A DNA stretch of 9,399 nt from Candidatus Woesearchaeota archaeon (GTDB taxonomy: Archaea > Nanobdellota > Nanobdellia > Woesearchaeales > UBA12501), in assembly GCA_016203375.1 (NCBI GenBank), contig JACQMX010000055.1, forward strand, positions 1-9,399. Direction: 5' to 3'. Positions within the stretch are counted from its first letter, which is position 1, and the number at the start of each line of letters is the position of its first letter. Positions 1 to 6,253 of the stretch are shown here, one piece after another. The notes under the pieces are model-generated. The model saw only the letters and a list, made by a program, of their open reading frames with translations, was not told the DNA's origin and searched no databases. The position numbers were made by a program, and so were the translations under genes.

Positions 1-5
1 CATAT

Positions 6-11
6 GGAGGT
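6..11 (+). promoter_or_regulatory. Ribosome binding site of atpK
   Basis: GGAGGT lies 8 nt before the ATG of the K subunit gene and matches the archaeal anti-Shine-Dalgarno sequence. It supports the ATG at 20. It differs from the AGGTGA-type sites of the later genes by being shifted toward the GGAGG half of the consensus and by sitting further from its start codon. Confidence 0.8.
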
Positions 12-19
12 AAAAGAAA

Positions 20-244
20 ATGGCAGCAGACGTTGGATTAATTGCCATCGGCGCTGGACTCGCAATTGGAGTCAGTGCAATAGCAACAGCTATGGCAGAA
101 AAAGCAATTGGTGCGGCAGCTATCGGCGCGATGGCAGAAAAGGAACAGCTCTTTGGTAAGGGCCTCATCCTGACGGTCATCCCAGAAACGATCGTCATCT
201 TCGGTCTTGTCGTAGCCATCCTGATTATCGGCCTCGCAGGCTGA
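20..244 (+). CDS. atpK: A-type ATP synthase subunit K (c, rotor ring proteolipid)
   Basis: This is the membrane rotor subunit whose ring carries H+ or Na+ through the Ao sector. The 74-residue product has two hydrophobic helices (about 5-26 and 48-72) joined by a polar loop (AMAEKEQLFGKG, about 37-48), so it is the single-hairpin form. Helix 2 contains IPETIVIFG; E56 in this PET motif is the expected ion-binding carboxylate. On helix 1 the position where Na+-binding rings have a glutamine (Q32 of Ilyobacter c, Q110 of Enterococcus NtpK) appears to be E27 by motif alignment; the only Gln in the protein, Q43, is in the loop. The segment AMAEK occurs twice, 13 residues apart, and is mirrored by an 11-bp direct DNA repeat (92-102 and 131-141). 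A good GGAGGT site supports the start. Subunit I would normally lie just upstream, outside the window. Confidence 0.95.
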   Translation: MAADVGLIAIGAGLAIGVSAIATAMAEKAIGAAAIGAMAEKEQLFGKGLILTVIPETIVIFGLVVAILIIGLAG

Positions 245-254
245 GCCTGCAAGG
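232..254 (+). other. Hairpin enclosing the atpK stop codon
   Basis: GCAGGC (236-241) and GCCTGC (245-250) form a perfect 6-bp GC-rich stem whose 3-nt loop is exactly the TGA stop codon of atpK. Beyond a c235/a251 mismatch, CCT (232-234) pairs with AGG (252-254), giving nine pairs in all. This is seen directly. A role as an mRNA-stability or processing element between the highly expressed K gene and the rest of the operon is inferred. Chance pairing of a coding 3' end with the spacer is the alternative. Confidence 0.6.
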
Positions 255-274
255 GTTTCCGATAATTTGGAAAC
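255..274 (+). other. Second intercistronic hairpin, atpK-atpE
   Basis: GTTTCC (255-260) and GGAAAC (269-274) form a perfect 6-bp stem with the 8-nt AT-rich loop GATAATTT. It begins on the nucleotide right after the first hairpin, so the two would stack in tandem. It ends 11 nt before the atpE ribosome binding site. No oligo-T run follows, so it is not an obvious terminator. Confidence 0.5.
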
Positions 275-285
275 TACAAGACTAT

Positions 286-291
286 AGGTGA
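286..291 (+). promoter_or_regulatory. Ribosome binding site deciding the atpE start
   Basis: AGGTGA is complementary to the archaeal 16S 3' end and lies 5 nt before the ATG at 297. A GTG at 288 is in frame but falls inside this site, so it cannot be the start served by it. The same geometry recurs at F, A and B. Confidence 0.75.
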
Positions 292-296
292 ACACC

Positions 297-857
297 ATGG
301 GATTAAAAGAAGTTAAGGAAGAGATCCTCAACCGGGCGCACAAGGAAGCGGAAGCGGTCCTTGCTGAAGCGAAGAAAGAGATAGACGGCAGTAGGCAAAA
401 TGCTGAAGCAAAAGCGAGAGAATATCGCGACAAAGCGGAAGAAGCGACAAAGCGCTTGCTTGAAACCATGGAAAGACGCGAGCTAGCGCAAGCGGAATTC
501 GATGCCCGCAAAGCTATCCTTGACAAAAAGAAAGAGCTAATTGACAAGGTTATAGACAATGTTAAGAAACATCTCGCGAATCTTTCTGAAAAGAAACGCG
601 AAGAGTACATCCATCACCTCATCGAGAAAGCAAAAAAGGAAATCGATGTCGCTATTGTCTACGCGAATCCAAAAGATAAACGCGCTGTTCAGATGGTGAA
701 GAGCATTGAGTTTAAACCAAAAGATGATTTACTTGGCGGTATCATTGCACAGACAGCGGATGGAAAGATAAGCGTTGACTACAGTTATGAGGAAATCATC
801 GCGGATATCCAAGAAAAGTCCCTGCAAGAGTTGGGCAAGATGCTGTTCAAACATTAA
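297..857 (+). CDS. atpE: A-type ATP synthase subunit E (peripheral stalk)
   Basis: Subunit E pairs with subunit H to form the peripheral stalk that holds the A3B3 head against rotor torque. The 186-residue product has a long, highly charged, Ala/Glu/Lys-rich N-terminal helix (about 1-95), expected to coil with H, and a C-terminal alpha/beta domain. That domain includes the conserved-looking segment LLGGIIAQTADGKISVDYS (about 145-163), similar to the GG(V/I)...DG(K/R)I.VD motif of the family. Length is normal. The ATG at 297 is preferred over the in-frame GTG at 288, which overlaps the ribosome binding site and would add only three residues. It lies between K and C as in many archaeal operons. 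Partner H is not in the window. Confidence 0.92.
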   Translation: MGLKEVKEEILNRAHKEAEAVLAEAKKEIDGSRQNAEAKAREYRDKAEEATKRLLETMERRELAQAEFDARKAILDKKKELIDKVIDNVKKHLANLSEKKREEYIHHLIEKAKKEIDVAIVYANPKDKRAVQMVKSIEFKPKDDLLGGIIAQTADGKISVDYSYEEIIADIQEKSLQELGKMLFKH

Positions 858-900
858 GAGAGACAAAAAAAGAAGAGATAGAAAATAGAAGGATAAAGAA

Positions 901-1977
901 ATGGCAACAACTGAAGTTATGGTCATTCCACGGAAAGTGCATTTAGGGACACACCCATATACATACGCGCGAGTGAGCGCTATGAAAAGCAAACTTCTCC
1001 GAAAGGAAGACTACACAAAGCTGCTCAAAATGAAAGTAAATGAGATAGCAAAGTTTTTGCAGGAAACGGAATATAAAAAAGAGATTGACGAAATGGCGGT
1101 GAGCTTTTCTGGGATAGACCTAATCGAAGCGAGCTTGAACAAAAATATTATTAGAGCCTTCGACAAACTCAAACGCATCAGCGAAGGCGACTTAAAGCTC
1201 TTAATCGACGCCTACTTGCACCGGAAGGATATCATGAATCTGAAAACCATCTTCCGCGGCAAGTTCACGAAAACTAATCCAAGCTATGTTGAATTATTAT
1301 TGGTACCAGTTGGCCTTCTGCATAAAGATTACCTCCTCGCCTTGCTCAAGAAAGAAAGCATCGAGGACATAGCGAAGACTATTCGCTTTATAGACTTGAG
1401 CCAAGCGGTCAAAGCCTTTAAGGAGAATAATAACCTATTTGAGATAGAGAACCAGCTTGATCGCTATTATTACAATACACTCTTAGCCTTCACAAAATGC
1501 ATACCAGGACAGGGTACATTATTTAAGGCATTCCTGGAGAATGAAATAGACATCCTAAACATCAAAACAATCTTACGTCTCAAGCGAGAAGGCATTACAT
1601 CAAAGGAGATAGAGCATTATCTCTTCTTTTCAGGCGCGAGACTCAAGAAACATGATCTCTTGAAGCTAACCAATCTGCCAGATCTTACCGCGGTGATCGC
1701 AAGCCTCAAAAAACATGGCTACGCAAAACTGCTTGATGAAGGCGAAGAAAAACTCAAGAAAGAGAAAAGCCTTATTGACATTGAGATCCATCTTAATCAT
1801 TATCTCCTTGATCGAGCAGCTCTCCTCTTGCATCAGCATCCGTTATCAATCGATGTCATCCTCGGATACATGTTTGCGAAGGAAGTGGAGATTCGCAATT
1901 TGAAAACCCTCATCAAGGGCAAGCAGTTGGGCCTTGATGAGGATTTCATCAGTAGGGAACTGGTAATTCACAGGTGA
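901..1977 (+). CDS. atpC: A-type ATP synthase subunit C (central stalk-rotor adaptor)
   Basis: Subunit C (the V-ATPase d homologue) caps the K ring and couples it to the D-F central stalk. The 358-residue, mostly helical protein is within the family's usual size. A diagnostic C-terminal motif is present (about 314-343), with the core ILGYMFAKEVEIRNLKTL, matching the family pattern of a Gly-Tyr and a Lys-Glu, followed by Arg-Asn-Leu and GK.LGL. An internal HRKDIMNLKTIFRGK segment (about 107-121) is one of the related repeats seen in this fold. The start has a modest site, AAGGAT, 6 nt upstream. The 43-nt gap before it is purine-rich without clear structure. The stop codon overlaps the ribosome binding site of atpF, so expression of the two is probably coupled. 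Confidence 0.93.
   Translation: MATTEVMVIPRKVHLGTHPYTYARVSAMKSKLLRKEDYTKLLKMKVNEIAKFLQETEYKKEIDEMAVSFSGIDLIEASLNKNIIRAFDKLKRISEGDLKLLIDAYLHRKDIMNLKTIFRGKFTKTNPSYVELLLVPVGLLHKDYLLALLKKESIEDIAKTIRFIDLSQAVKAFKENNNLFEIENQLDRYYYNTLLAFTKCIPGQGTLFKAFLENEIDILNIKTILRLKREGITSKEIEHYLFFSGARLKKHDLLKLTNLPDLTAVIASLKKHGYAKLLDEGEEKLKKEKSLIDIEIHLNHYLLDRAALLLHQHPLSIDVILGYMFAKEVEIRNLKTLIKGKQLGLDEDFISRELVIHR
1972..1977 (+). promoter_or_regulatory. Ribosome binding site of atpF overlapping the atpC stop
   Basis: AGGTGA contains the TGA stop of atpC as its last three bases and lies 5 nt before the ATG at 1983. This decides that start over the in-frame GTG at 1974, which is inside the site. A ribosome terminating on C would be positioned to start F. 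Confidence 0.75.
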
Positions 1978-1982
1978 ACAAT

Positions 1983-2282
1983 ATGGAACTTGCAGTCATT
2001 GGCGGCAGCGCATTTACGCTAGGCTTTGCATTGTCAGGCATCAAACGAATTATTGAAGCGGATGTAAACCCGGCAGTTGCCTTCAAACAGACAATGCAGG
2101 AAGGGAATGTTGGCATCATTATCACGGATGAAGCGACGATGTCAAAGCTCGACGAGCATGTTCGCGACGATATAGAACACTCGGTGAAGCCAGTAGTGGT
2201 TGTGCTTTCCGCAGAAGCAACGCAGGAAGGCCTGCGCAAGATGATCAAAAAATCAATTGGAGTGGATCTCCTCAAAGAATGA
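1983..2282 (+). CDS. atpF: A-type ATP synthase subunit F (central stalk)
   Basis: Subunit F binds the D axle within the central rotor stalk. The 99-residue product opens with a Rossmann-like strand and glycine turn (MELAVIGGSAFTLGFALSGI, 1-20), continues through the strand GIIITDEA (44-51) and PVVVVLSAE (70-78), and ends in a short helix and GVDLLKE, a typical F-subunit C-terminus. Length is normal for the family. The ATG at 1983 is chosen because AGGTGA lies just before it. It sits 5 nt after atpC and 24 nt before atpA. Confidence 0.93.
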   Translation: MELAVIGGSAFTLGFALSGIKRIIEADVNPAVAFKQTMQEGNVGIIITDEATMSKLDEHVRDDIEHSVKPVVVVLSAEATQEGLRKMIKKSIGVDLLKE

Positions 2283-2294
2283 TTGAATAGTATT

Positions 2295-2301
2295 AGGTGA
2301 T
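2295..2301 (+). promoter_or_regulatory. Ribosome binding site of atpA
   Basis: AGGTGAT lies 5 nt upstream of the ATG at 2307. It is a strong match, which matters because the protein has an unusually long N-terminal extension before the conserved beta-barrel and this site argues that the extension is really translated. Confidence 0.8.
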
Positions 2302-2306
2302 TACAA

Positions 2307-4103
2307 ATGGCAAAAAAGCAAACAAGTGAAACATCTTCAAAAACAACAGGAGGGGTGCGTTCGGCTTCTCAAGCAAAAAGCATTGGCGTTCTCTTTCGAA
2401 TAGCTGGCCCGGTCGTCGTAGCGAAAGGTCTTGACGCGCGCATGTACGATGTGGTGCGCGTTGGTAAGGAACGCCTCATGGGCGAAATCATCCAGATTGT
2501 CGGAGATAAAACAGTTATCCAAGTTTACGAGGATACTTCTGGCATTAAGCCAGGAGAACCAGTTGAAAATACAGGAGAGCAGCTCTCTGTTGAACTTGGT
2601 CCTGGACTCTTAACCAGCATTTACGACGGAATCCAACGACCACTTCCGACACTTATCAAGCAGATGGGAAATTTCATCTTTAGAGGCGTTGATGCCCCGG
2701 GACTTGATCACGATAAAAAATGGGATTTTAAGCCGACAAAGAAGAAAGGCGATAAAGTCAAGCATGGAGACATTATTGGCGAAGTAGAGGAAACGCCAGG
2801 CTTTACGCACCGGATTATGGTACCAGAAGGCATGGCAGGAAAGATTATCGAAATAAAATCCGGCAAACATAGTGTCGATGATGTCATCTGCGTTCTTGAT
2901 TCAGACCAAGAAATCACCATGATGCAGAAATGGCCAGTAAGAAAGCCACGAAAGGTAAGGAAGAAACTGGCGCCAACTATTCCCCTAGTTACTGGCCAGC
3001 GCGTTTTCGATGTTTTCTTTCCAGTGGCCAAGGGAGGTGCGGCGGCTATCCCGGGTCCTTTCGGCGCAGGAAAGACCGTTAGCCAACAACAACTTGCCAA
3101 GTGGTGCGACGCTGATGTCATTGTCTACGTCGGCTGCGGCGAACGCGGCAATGAGATGACCGAAGTACTCACGGAATTCCCCGAGCTGCAGGATCCAAAG
3201 ACAGGAAAGCCATTGATGAATCGCACCGTGCTCATCGCGAATACGTCGAACATGCCTGTAGCAGCGCGCGAAGCTTCCGTATACACGGGCGCAACGATAG
3301 CAGAATACTTTAGAGACATGGGCTACCATGTCGCCATGATGGGCGATTCCACATCGCGATGGGCGGAGGCCATGAGAGAGATCTCTTCACGCTTAGAAGA
3401 AATGCCAGGAGAAGAAGGTTACCCTGCGTACCTTTCAACGCGTCTTGCTGAATTTTATGAACGAGCCGCGCGTGTTGTGCCCTTAGGAATAGATACAGAA
3501 GGTTCAGTAACAATTATTGGAGCAGTCTCACCACCAGGAGGGGACTTCTCCGAACCAGTGACACAATCGACGTTGCGCGTTACTAAAACCTTCTGGGCGC
3601 TTGACGCAAAACTCGCACAACGACGCCATTTCCCAAGCATCAACTGGCTGACATCGTACAGCTTATACCTTGACACGCTGGAATCATGGTACGCACAGCA
3701 CGTTGCTGCTGATTGGCGAAAGTGCATGGATGAGCTGATGAGCATGTTGCAGGAAGAGGAAAAACTTCTCGAGATCGTGCAGCTCGTTGGTTCCGATTCC
3801 TTGCCAGAGCGCCAGCAGGTAACACTTGAGATCGCGCGCATGATCCGTGAGTTTGTCCTGCAGCAGAACGCATTCCATGAGGTTGATACCTTCTGTGAAC
3901 TTAAGAAAAGCTACCTGCTTATGAAAACTATCCTTCATTACTCCAACCTAGCCAATGCAGCGCTTGATCAGGGGGTTCGTGCCAAGCAACTGCTTGCACT
4001 GAAGGCAAAGGATAGAATCGCGGAAGCAAAGTTCGAGAAGAATTATGAGAAACTGCTCAAAGACGTCCAGAAAGAAATGGACGTTGAGTTCAATAAGCTG
4101 TAA
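2307..4103 (+). CDS. atpA: A-type ATP synthase subunit A (catalytic)
   Basis: Subunit A is the nucleotide-binding catalytic subunit of the A3B3 head and makes or hydrolyses ATP at its interface with B. The 598-residue product shows an N-terminal beta-barrel from about residue 28 (FRIAGPVVV), the bulge or non-homologous region specific to A/V-type subunits (about 115-205), and the P-loop GPFGAGKT at 250-257. The GERGNE segment (278-283) holds the likely catalytic Glu E279; [10 protein letters not shown] is at 346-355 and the conserved [15 protein letters not shown] at 409-423, followed by a helical C-terminal domain. The P-loop has Ala254 where the Pyrococcus enzyme has Ser. About 24 residues before the barrel (Ser/Thr/Lys/Gln-rich, low complexity) exceed the usual N-terminus; the strong AGGTGAT site supports the ATG at 2307. 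atpB follows after 11 nt. Confidence 0.98.
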   Translation: MAKKQTSETSSKTTGGVRSASQAKSIGVLFRIAGPVVVAKGLDARMYDVVRVGKERLMGEIIQIVGDKTVIQVYEDTSGIKPGEPVENTGEQLSVELGPGLLTSIYDGIQRPLPTLIKQMGNFIFRGVDAPGLDHDKKWDFKPTKKKGDKVKHGDIIGEVEETPGFTHRIMVPEGMAGKIIEIKSGKHSVDDVICVLDSDQEITMMQKWPVRKPRKVRKKLAPTIPLVTGQRVFDVFFPVAKGGAAAIPGPFGAGKTVSQQQLAKWCDADVIVYVGCGERGNEMTEVLTEFPELQDPKTGKPLMNRTVLIANTSNMPVAAREASVYTGATIAEYFRDMGYHVAMMGDSTSRWAEAMREISSRLEEMPGEEGYPAYLSTRLAEFYERAARVVPLGIDTEGSVTIIGAVSPPGGDFSEPVTQSTLRVTKTFWALDAKLAQRRHFPSINWLTSYSLYLDTLESWYAQHVAADWRKCMDELMSMLQEEEKLLEIVQLVGSDSLPERQQVTLEIARMIREFVLQQNAFHEVDTFCELKKSYLLMKTILHYSNLANAALDQGVRAKQLLALKAKDRIAEAKFEKNYEKLLKDVQKEMDVEFNKL

Positions 4104-4109
4104 GGTGAT
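4103..4109 (+). promoter_or_regulatory. Ribosome binding site of atpB overlapping the atpA stop
   Basis: AGGTGAT shares its first A with the TAA stop codon of atpA and ends 5 nt before the ATG at 4115. The overlap suggests coupled translation of A and B, which are needed in equal (3:3) amounts in the head. Confidence 0.75.
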
Positions 4110-4114
4110 TTATC

Positions 4115-5533
4115 ATGAAAGAATACAAAACGATTACTCGCATCGCGGGACCGCTTGTCTTTGTAGAGAAAACAGATCCGGTTGGATATGGCGACCTTGT
4201 CAAGCTCTCCCTGCCATCAGGAGAAATTAAAAATGGCCAAGTCCTTGATACATCAGGGGACATAGTCATTGTACAAGTATTTGAGGGTACTTCTGGCATA
4301 GACAAAAACTCTGGCGTCAAGTTTTTGGGAGAAACCATCAAGCTTGCAGTTTCCCCAGACATGCTTGGACGAATTCTCTCCGGTGCAGGAAAACCCATTG
4401 ATGGCGGACCAGAGGTTATTCCAGAGAAAAAATTGGACATAATTGGTGCAGCTATCAACCCTTATGCGCGCGGCAATCCTGCTGATTTCATCCAAACAGG
4501 TGTTTCCACGATTGATGCCATGAACACACTCGTTCGAGGCCAAAAACTACCAATCTTCTCCGGCTCCGGCTTGCCGCACAATGAAATAGCATTGCAGATC
4601 GCGCGACAAGCAAAGGTCGTTGGTCAGGAAAGCAATTTCGTCGTTATCTTCGCGGCCATGGGCATTACTAATGAAGAAGCGCAGTACTTTATCAAGGACT
4701 TTGAGGAAACGGGCGCGTTGGGGCGCAGCGTAGTGTTTTTGAATTTAGCAGATGATCCGGCGGTGGAGCGCTTGGTTACTCCAAGAATGGCTTTGACTGC
4801 TGCAGAATATTTCGCGTTTGAGAAAGACATGCACGTTCTTGTCATCTTGACGGACATGACAAACTATTGCGAAAGCTTGCGAGAAATTGGCGCGGCGCGT
4901 GAAGAGGTTCCTGGAAGAAGAGGGTATCCTGGGTATATGTACACGGACCTCGCTACAATTTATGAAAGAGCGGGTATGATTAAAGGAAAGAAAGGAAGCG
5001 TGACGCAAATTCCTATCCTTACTATGGTAGGAGACGACATTACCCACCCAATTCCCGACCTTACTGGCTACATCACCGAAGGCCAGATTGTATTATCGAG
5101 AGAGTTACATCGAAAGAATGTCTATCCGCCAATCGATGTCTTGCCATCACTGTCTCGCCTGATGAATTTAGGCATCGGCAAAGGCAAGACGCGAGACGAC
5201 CATAAGCAAGTTTCCGATCAGATGTACGCGAACTATGCGGAAGGGCGCGACCTGCGCGGACTCGTGGCTATTGTCGGTGAGGAAGCGCTTTCCGAAAGAG
5301 ATAAGCGCTTGCTCCACTTCGCTGCTACCTTTGAGGATAAGTTTGTCCGGCAAGACAGGCGCGAAGATAGAGTGATTACAAAGACGCTTAACCTTGGTTG
5401 GGAGTTGTTAGCGCGCTTCCCGAAGAAGGACCTAACGAGAATCAGCGGCGAACTAAAGGAGAAGTACTACAAAGAGGAGAAAGTTTCTCCCACTGCTTCA
5501 CCTGAAGAGAAGAAAGAGGAGAAAAAGAAGTAG
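4115..5533 (+). CDS. atpB: A-type ATP synthase subunit B (non-catalytic head)
   Basis: Subunit B alternates with A in the A3B3 hexamer and completes the catalytic interface. The 472-residue product starts directly in the beta-barrel ([12 protein letters not shown], 7-18). It has [10 protein letters not shown] (148-157) in place of a Walker A motif, the expected degenerate P-loop of B subunits, which marks it as non-catalytic. The ATP synthase alpha/beta signature [12 protein letters not shown] is at 338-349, with R348 in the place of the arginine contributed to the catalytic site, followed by [11 protein letters not shown]. The last 20 or so residues (about 453-472) form a Lys/Glu-rich tail, not obviously part of the fold. 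AGGTGAT supports the start. Gene D follows after 30 nt, with a small hairpin between. Confidence 0.98.
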   Translation: MKEYKTITRIAGPLVFVEKTDPVGYGDLVKLSLPSGEIKNGQVLDTSGDIVIVQVFEGTSGIDKNSGVKFLGETIKLAVSPDMLGRILSGAGKPIDGGPEVIPEKKLDIIGAAINPYARGNPADFIQTGVSTIDAMNTLVRGQKLPIFSGSGLPHNEIALQIARQAKVVGQESNFVVIFAAMGITNEEAQYFIKDFEETGALGRSVVFLNLADDPAVERLVTPRMALTAAEYFAFEKDMHVLVILTDMTNYCESLREIGAAREEVPGRRGYPGYMYTDLATIYERAGMIKGKKGSVTQIPILTMVGDDITHPIPDLTGYITEGQIVLSRELHRKNVYPPIDVLPSLSRLMNLGIGKGKTRDDHKQVSDQMYANYAEGRDLRGLVAIVGEEALSERDKRLLHFAATFEDKFVRQDRREDRVITKTLNLGWELLARFPKKDLTRISGELKEKYYKEEKVSPTASPEEKKEEKKK

Positions 5534-5547
5534 AGATCTACGATCTC
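5533..5547 (+). other. Small hairpin in the atpB-atpD spacer
   Basis: GAGATC (5533-5538) and GATCTC (5542-5547) are perfect inverted repeats separated by TAC. The first base is the last base of the atpB TAG stop codon. The 3' arm, with the next C, reads TCTCC, which is anti-Shine-Dalgarno-like rather than a binding site. The 6-bp stem is modest and may be fortuitous. Confidence 0.35.
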
Positions 5548-5563
5548 CTGTTGCAGACGGAAT

Positions 5564-6175
5564 ATGGCAGATATCAAACCAACCCGAAGCGAGCTGATGA
5601 AGCTCAAGAAGAAGATCAAGCTCGCTAAATCTGGGTATAATCTCCTGAAGAAGAAACGCGATGGCCTTATTCTTGAGTTCTTCGAGATCTTGAAGCACGC
5701 GAAGACATTACGCCAAGAGCTTGCCATCGAGTACAAAGAAGCGCAGCACAAGATGAATATCGCGCGAACCTTGGAAACGGATCTGAAGATAAAATCCTTG
5801 GCGCTTGCCGTGCATGATATGCCTACGATCACGTTGCAAACAAAGAACATTATGGGCGTTGTCGTGCCAAAGATCGAGACGACCATGGCGAAAAAAGGTA
5901 TGAAGGAACGCGGCTATGGCATTGTGGAAGGTTCTTCTGTCATCGATGAGGCCGCTGCTGCATACGAACGCGTTGTGGAGAAGACTATAAAAGCCGCGGA
6001 AGTCGAGACGGCTATGAAGCGATTATTGCAAGAGATAGAGAAGACAAAACGCAGAGTAAATGCGCTTGAGTTTTCCGTCATTCCAAAGATGCAGCAGCAG
6101 GAGAAATTCATTAAGCTGCGTCTTGAGGAAATGGAACGAGAGAATGTGTTTCGGTTGAAGAGGATTAAGGACTAA
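5564..6175 (+). CDS. atpD: A-type ATP synthase subunit D (central rotor axle)
   Basis: Subunit D is the coiled-coil shaft that turns inside A3B3 and transmits torque from the K ring through C and F. The 203-residue product has the family's N-terminal signature PTRSELMKLKKKIKLAKSGY (6-25) followed by a LLKKKRDGL stretch, and the C-terminal EIEKTKRRVNALEFSVIPKM segment (157-176), both strongly diagnostic. Long N- and C-terminal helices would pair as an antiparallel coiled coil. Length is normal. The ATG at 5564 is right for the family N-terminus although its ribosome binding site is weak (ACGGA about 5 nt upstream), unlike the strong sites of F, A and B. It is the last recognised ATP synthase gene here; an AT-rich 78-nt gap follows. 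Confidence 0.96.
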   Translation: MADIKPTRSELMKLKKKIKLAKSGYNLLKKKRDGLILEFFEILKHAKTLRQELAIEYKEAQHKMNIARTLETDLKIKSLALAVHDMPTITLQTKNIMGVVVPKIETTMAKKGMKERGYGIVEGSSVIDEAAAAYERVVEKTIKAAEVETAMKRLLQEIEKTKRRVNALEFSVIPKMQQQEKFIKLRLEEMERENVFRLKRIKD

Positions 6176-6185
6176 CAGCGATACC

Positions 6186-6193
6186 TTTAAATA
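6186..6193 (+). promoter_or_regulatory. Candidate archaeal TATA box for the DHH-SDR unit
   Basis: TTTAAATA in the context ATACCTTTAAATATTCC resembles an archaeal TATA box. Transcription would be expected to start about 25 nt downstream, near 6213-6218, leaving a leader of roughly 36-41 nt before the ATG at 6254. The upstream BRE position is not a clear match. It falls in the first non-coding stretch after the ATP synthase genes that could hold a promoter. Confidence 0.5.
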
Positions 6194-6226
6194 TTCCTCT
6201 CCTTCTAAGTCTTTTGTTGATTATTA

Positions 6227-6234
6227 TTTTTTTT
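6227..6234 (+). terminator. Oligo-T run, candidate terminator of the ATP synthase operon
   Basis: A run of eight T in the T-rich context TTATTATTTTTTTTATT follows the atpD stop codon by about 50 nt. Archaeal RNA polymerase terminates at such runs without needing a hairpin. It also lies downstream of the proposed TATA box, so it would be inside the leader of the next gene if that promoter is used. Confidence 0.45.
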
Positions 6235-6253
6235 ATTACAGATATGGTGAACC

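Noticed and set aside
1..13. End of subunit I gene at the left edge (TAA at 11-13)
   Set aside because: Too few bases remain to recognise an encoded C-terminus, and other frames are equally possible.
288..296. GTG start for atpE at 288
   Set aside because: The GTG lies within the AGGTGA ribosome binding site that serves the ATG at 297; the same happens at 1974 for atpF.
38..610. 190-residue open frame on the minus strand opposite atpK and atpE
   Set aside because: It is opposite two clear ATP synthase genes, crosses their spacer, is Ser-rich with no recognisable domain, and is explained by codon bias leaving few stop codons on the other strand.
2348..2357. AGGAGG followed by GTG inside atpA as an alternative start
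   Set aside because: Spacing is only 1 nt, no other start codon follows at a usable distance, and the ATG at 2307 has a strong AGGTGAT.
5467..5886. 139-residue open frame opposite the atpB-atpD junction
   Set aside because: It is antisense to two certain genes, with no ribosome binding site or recognisable domain.
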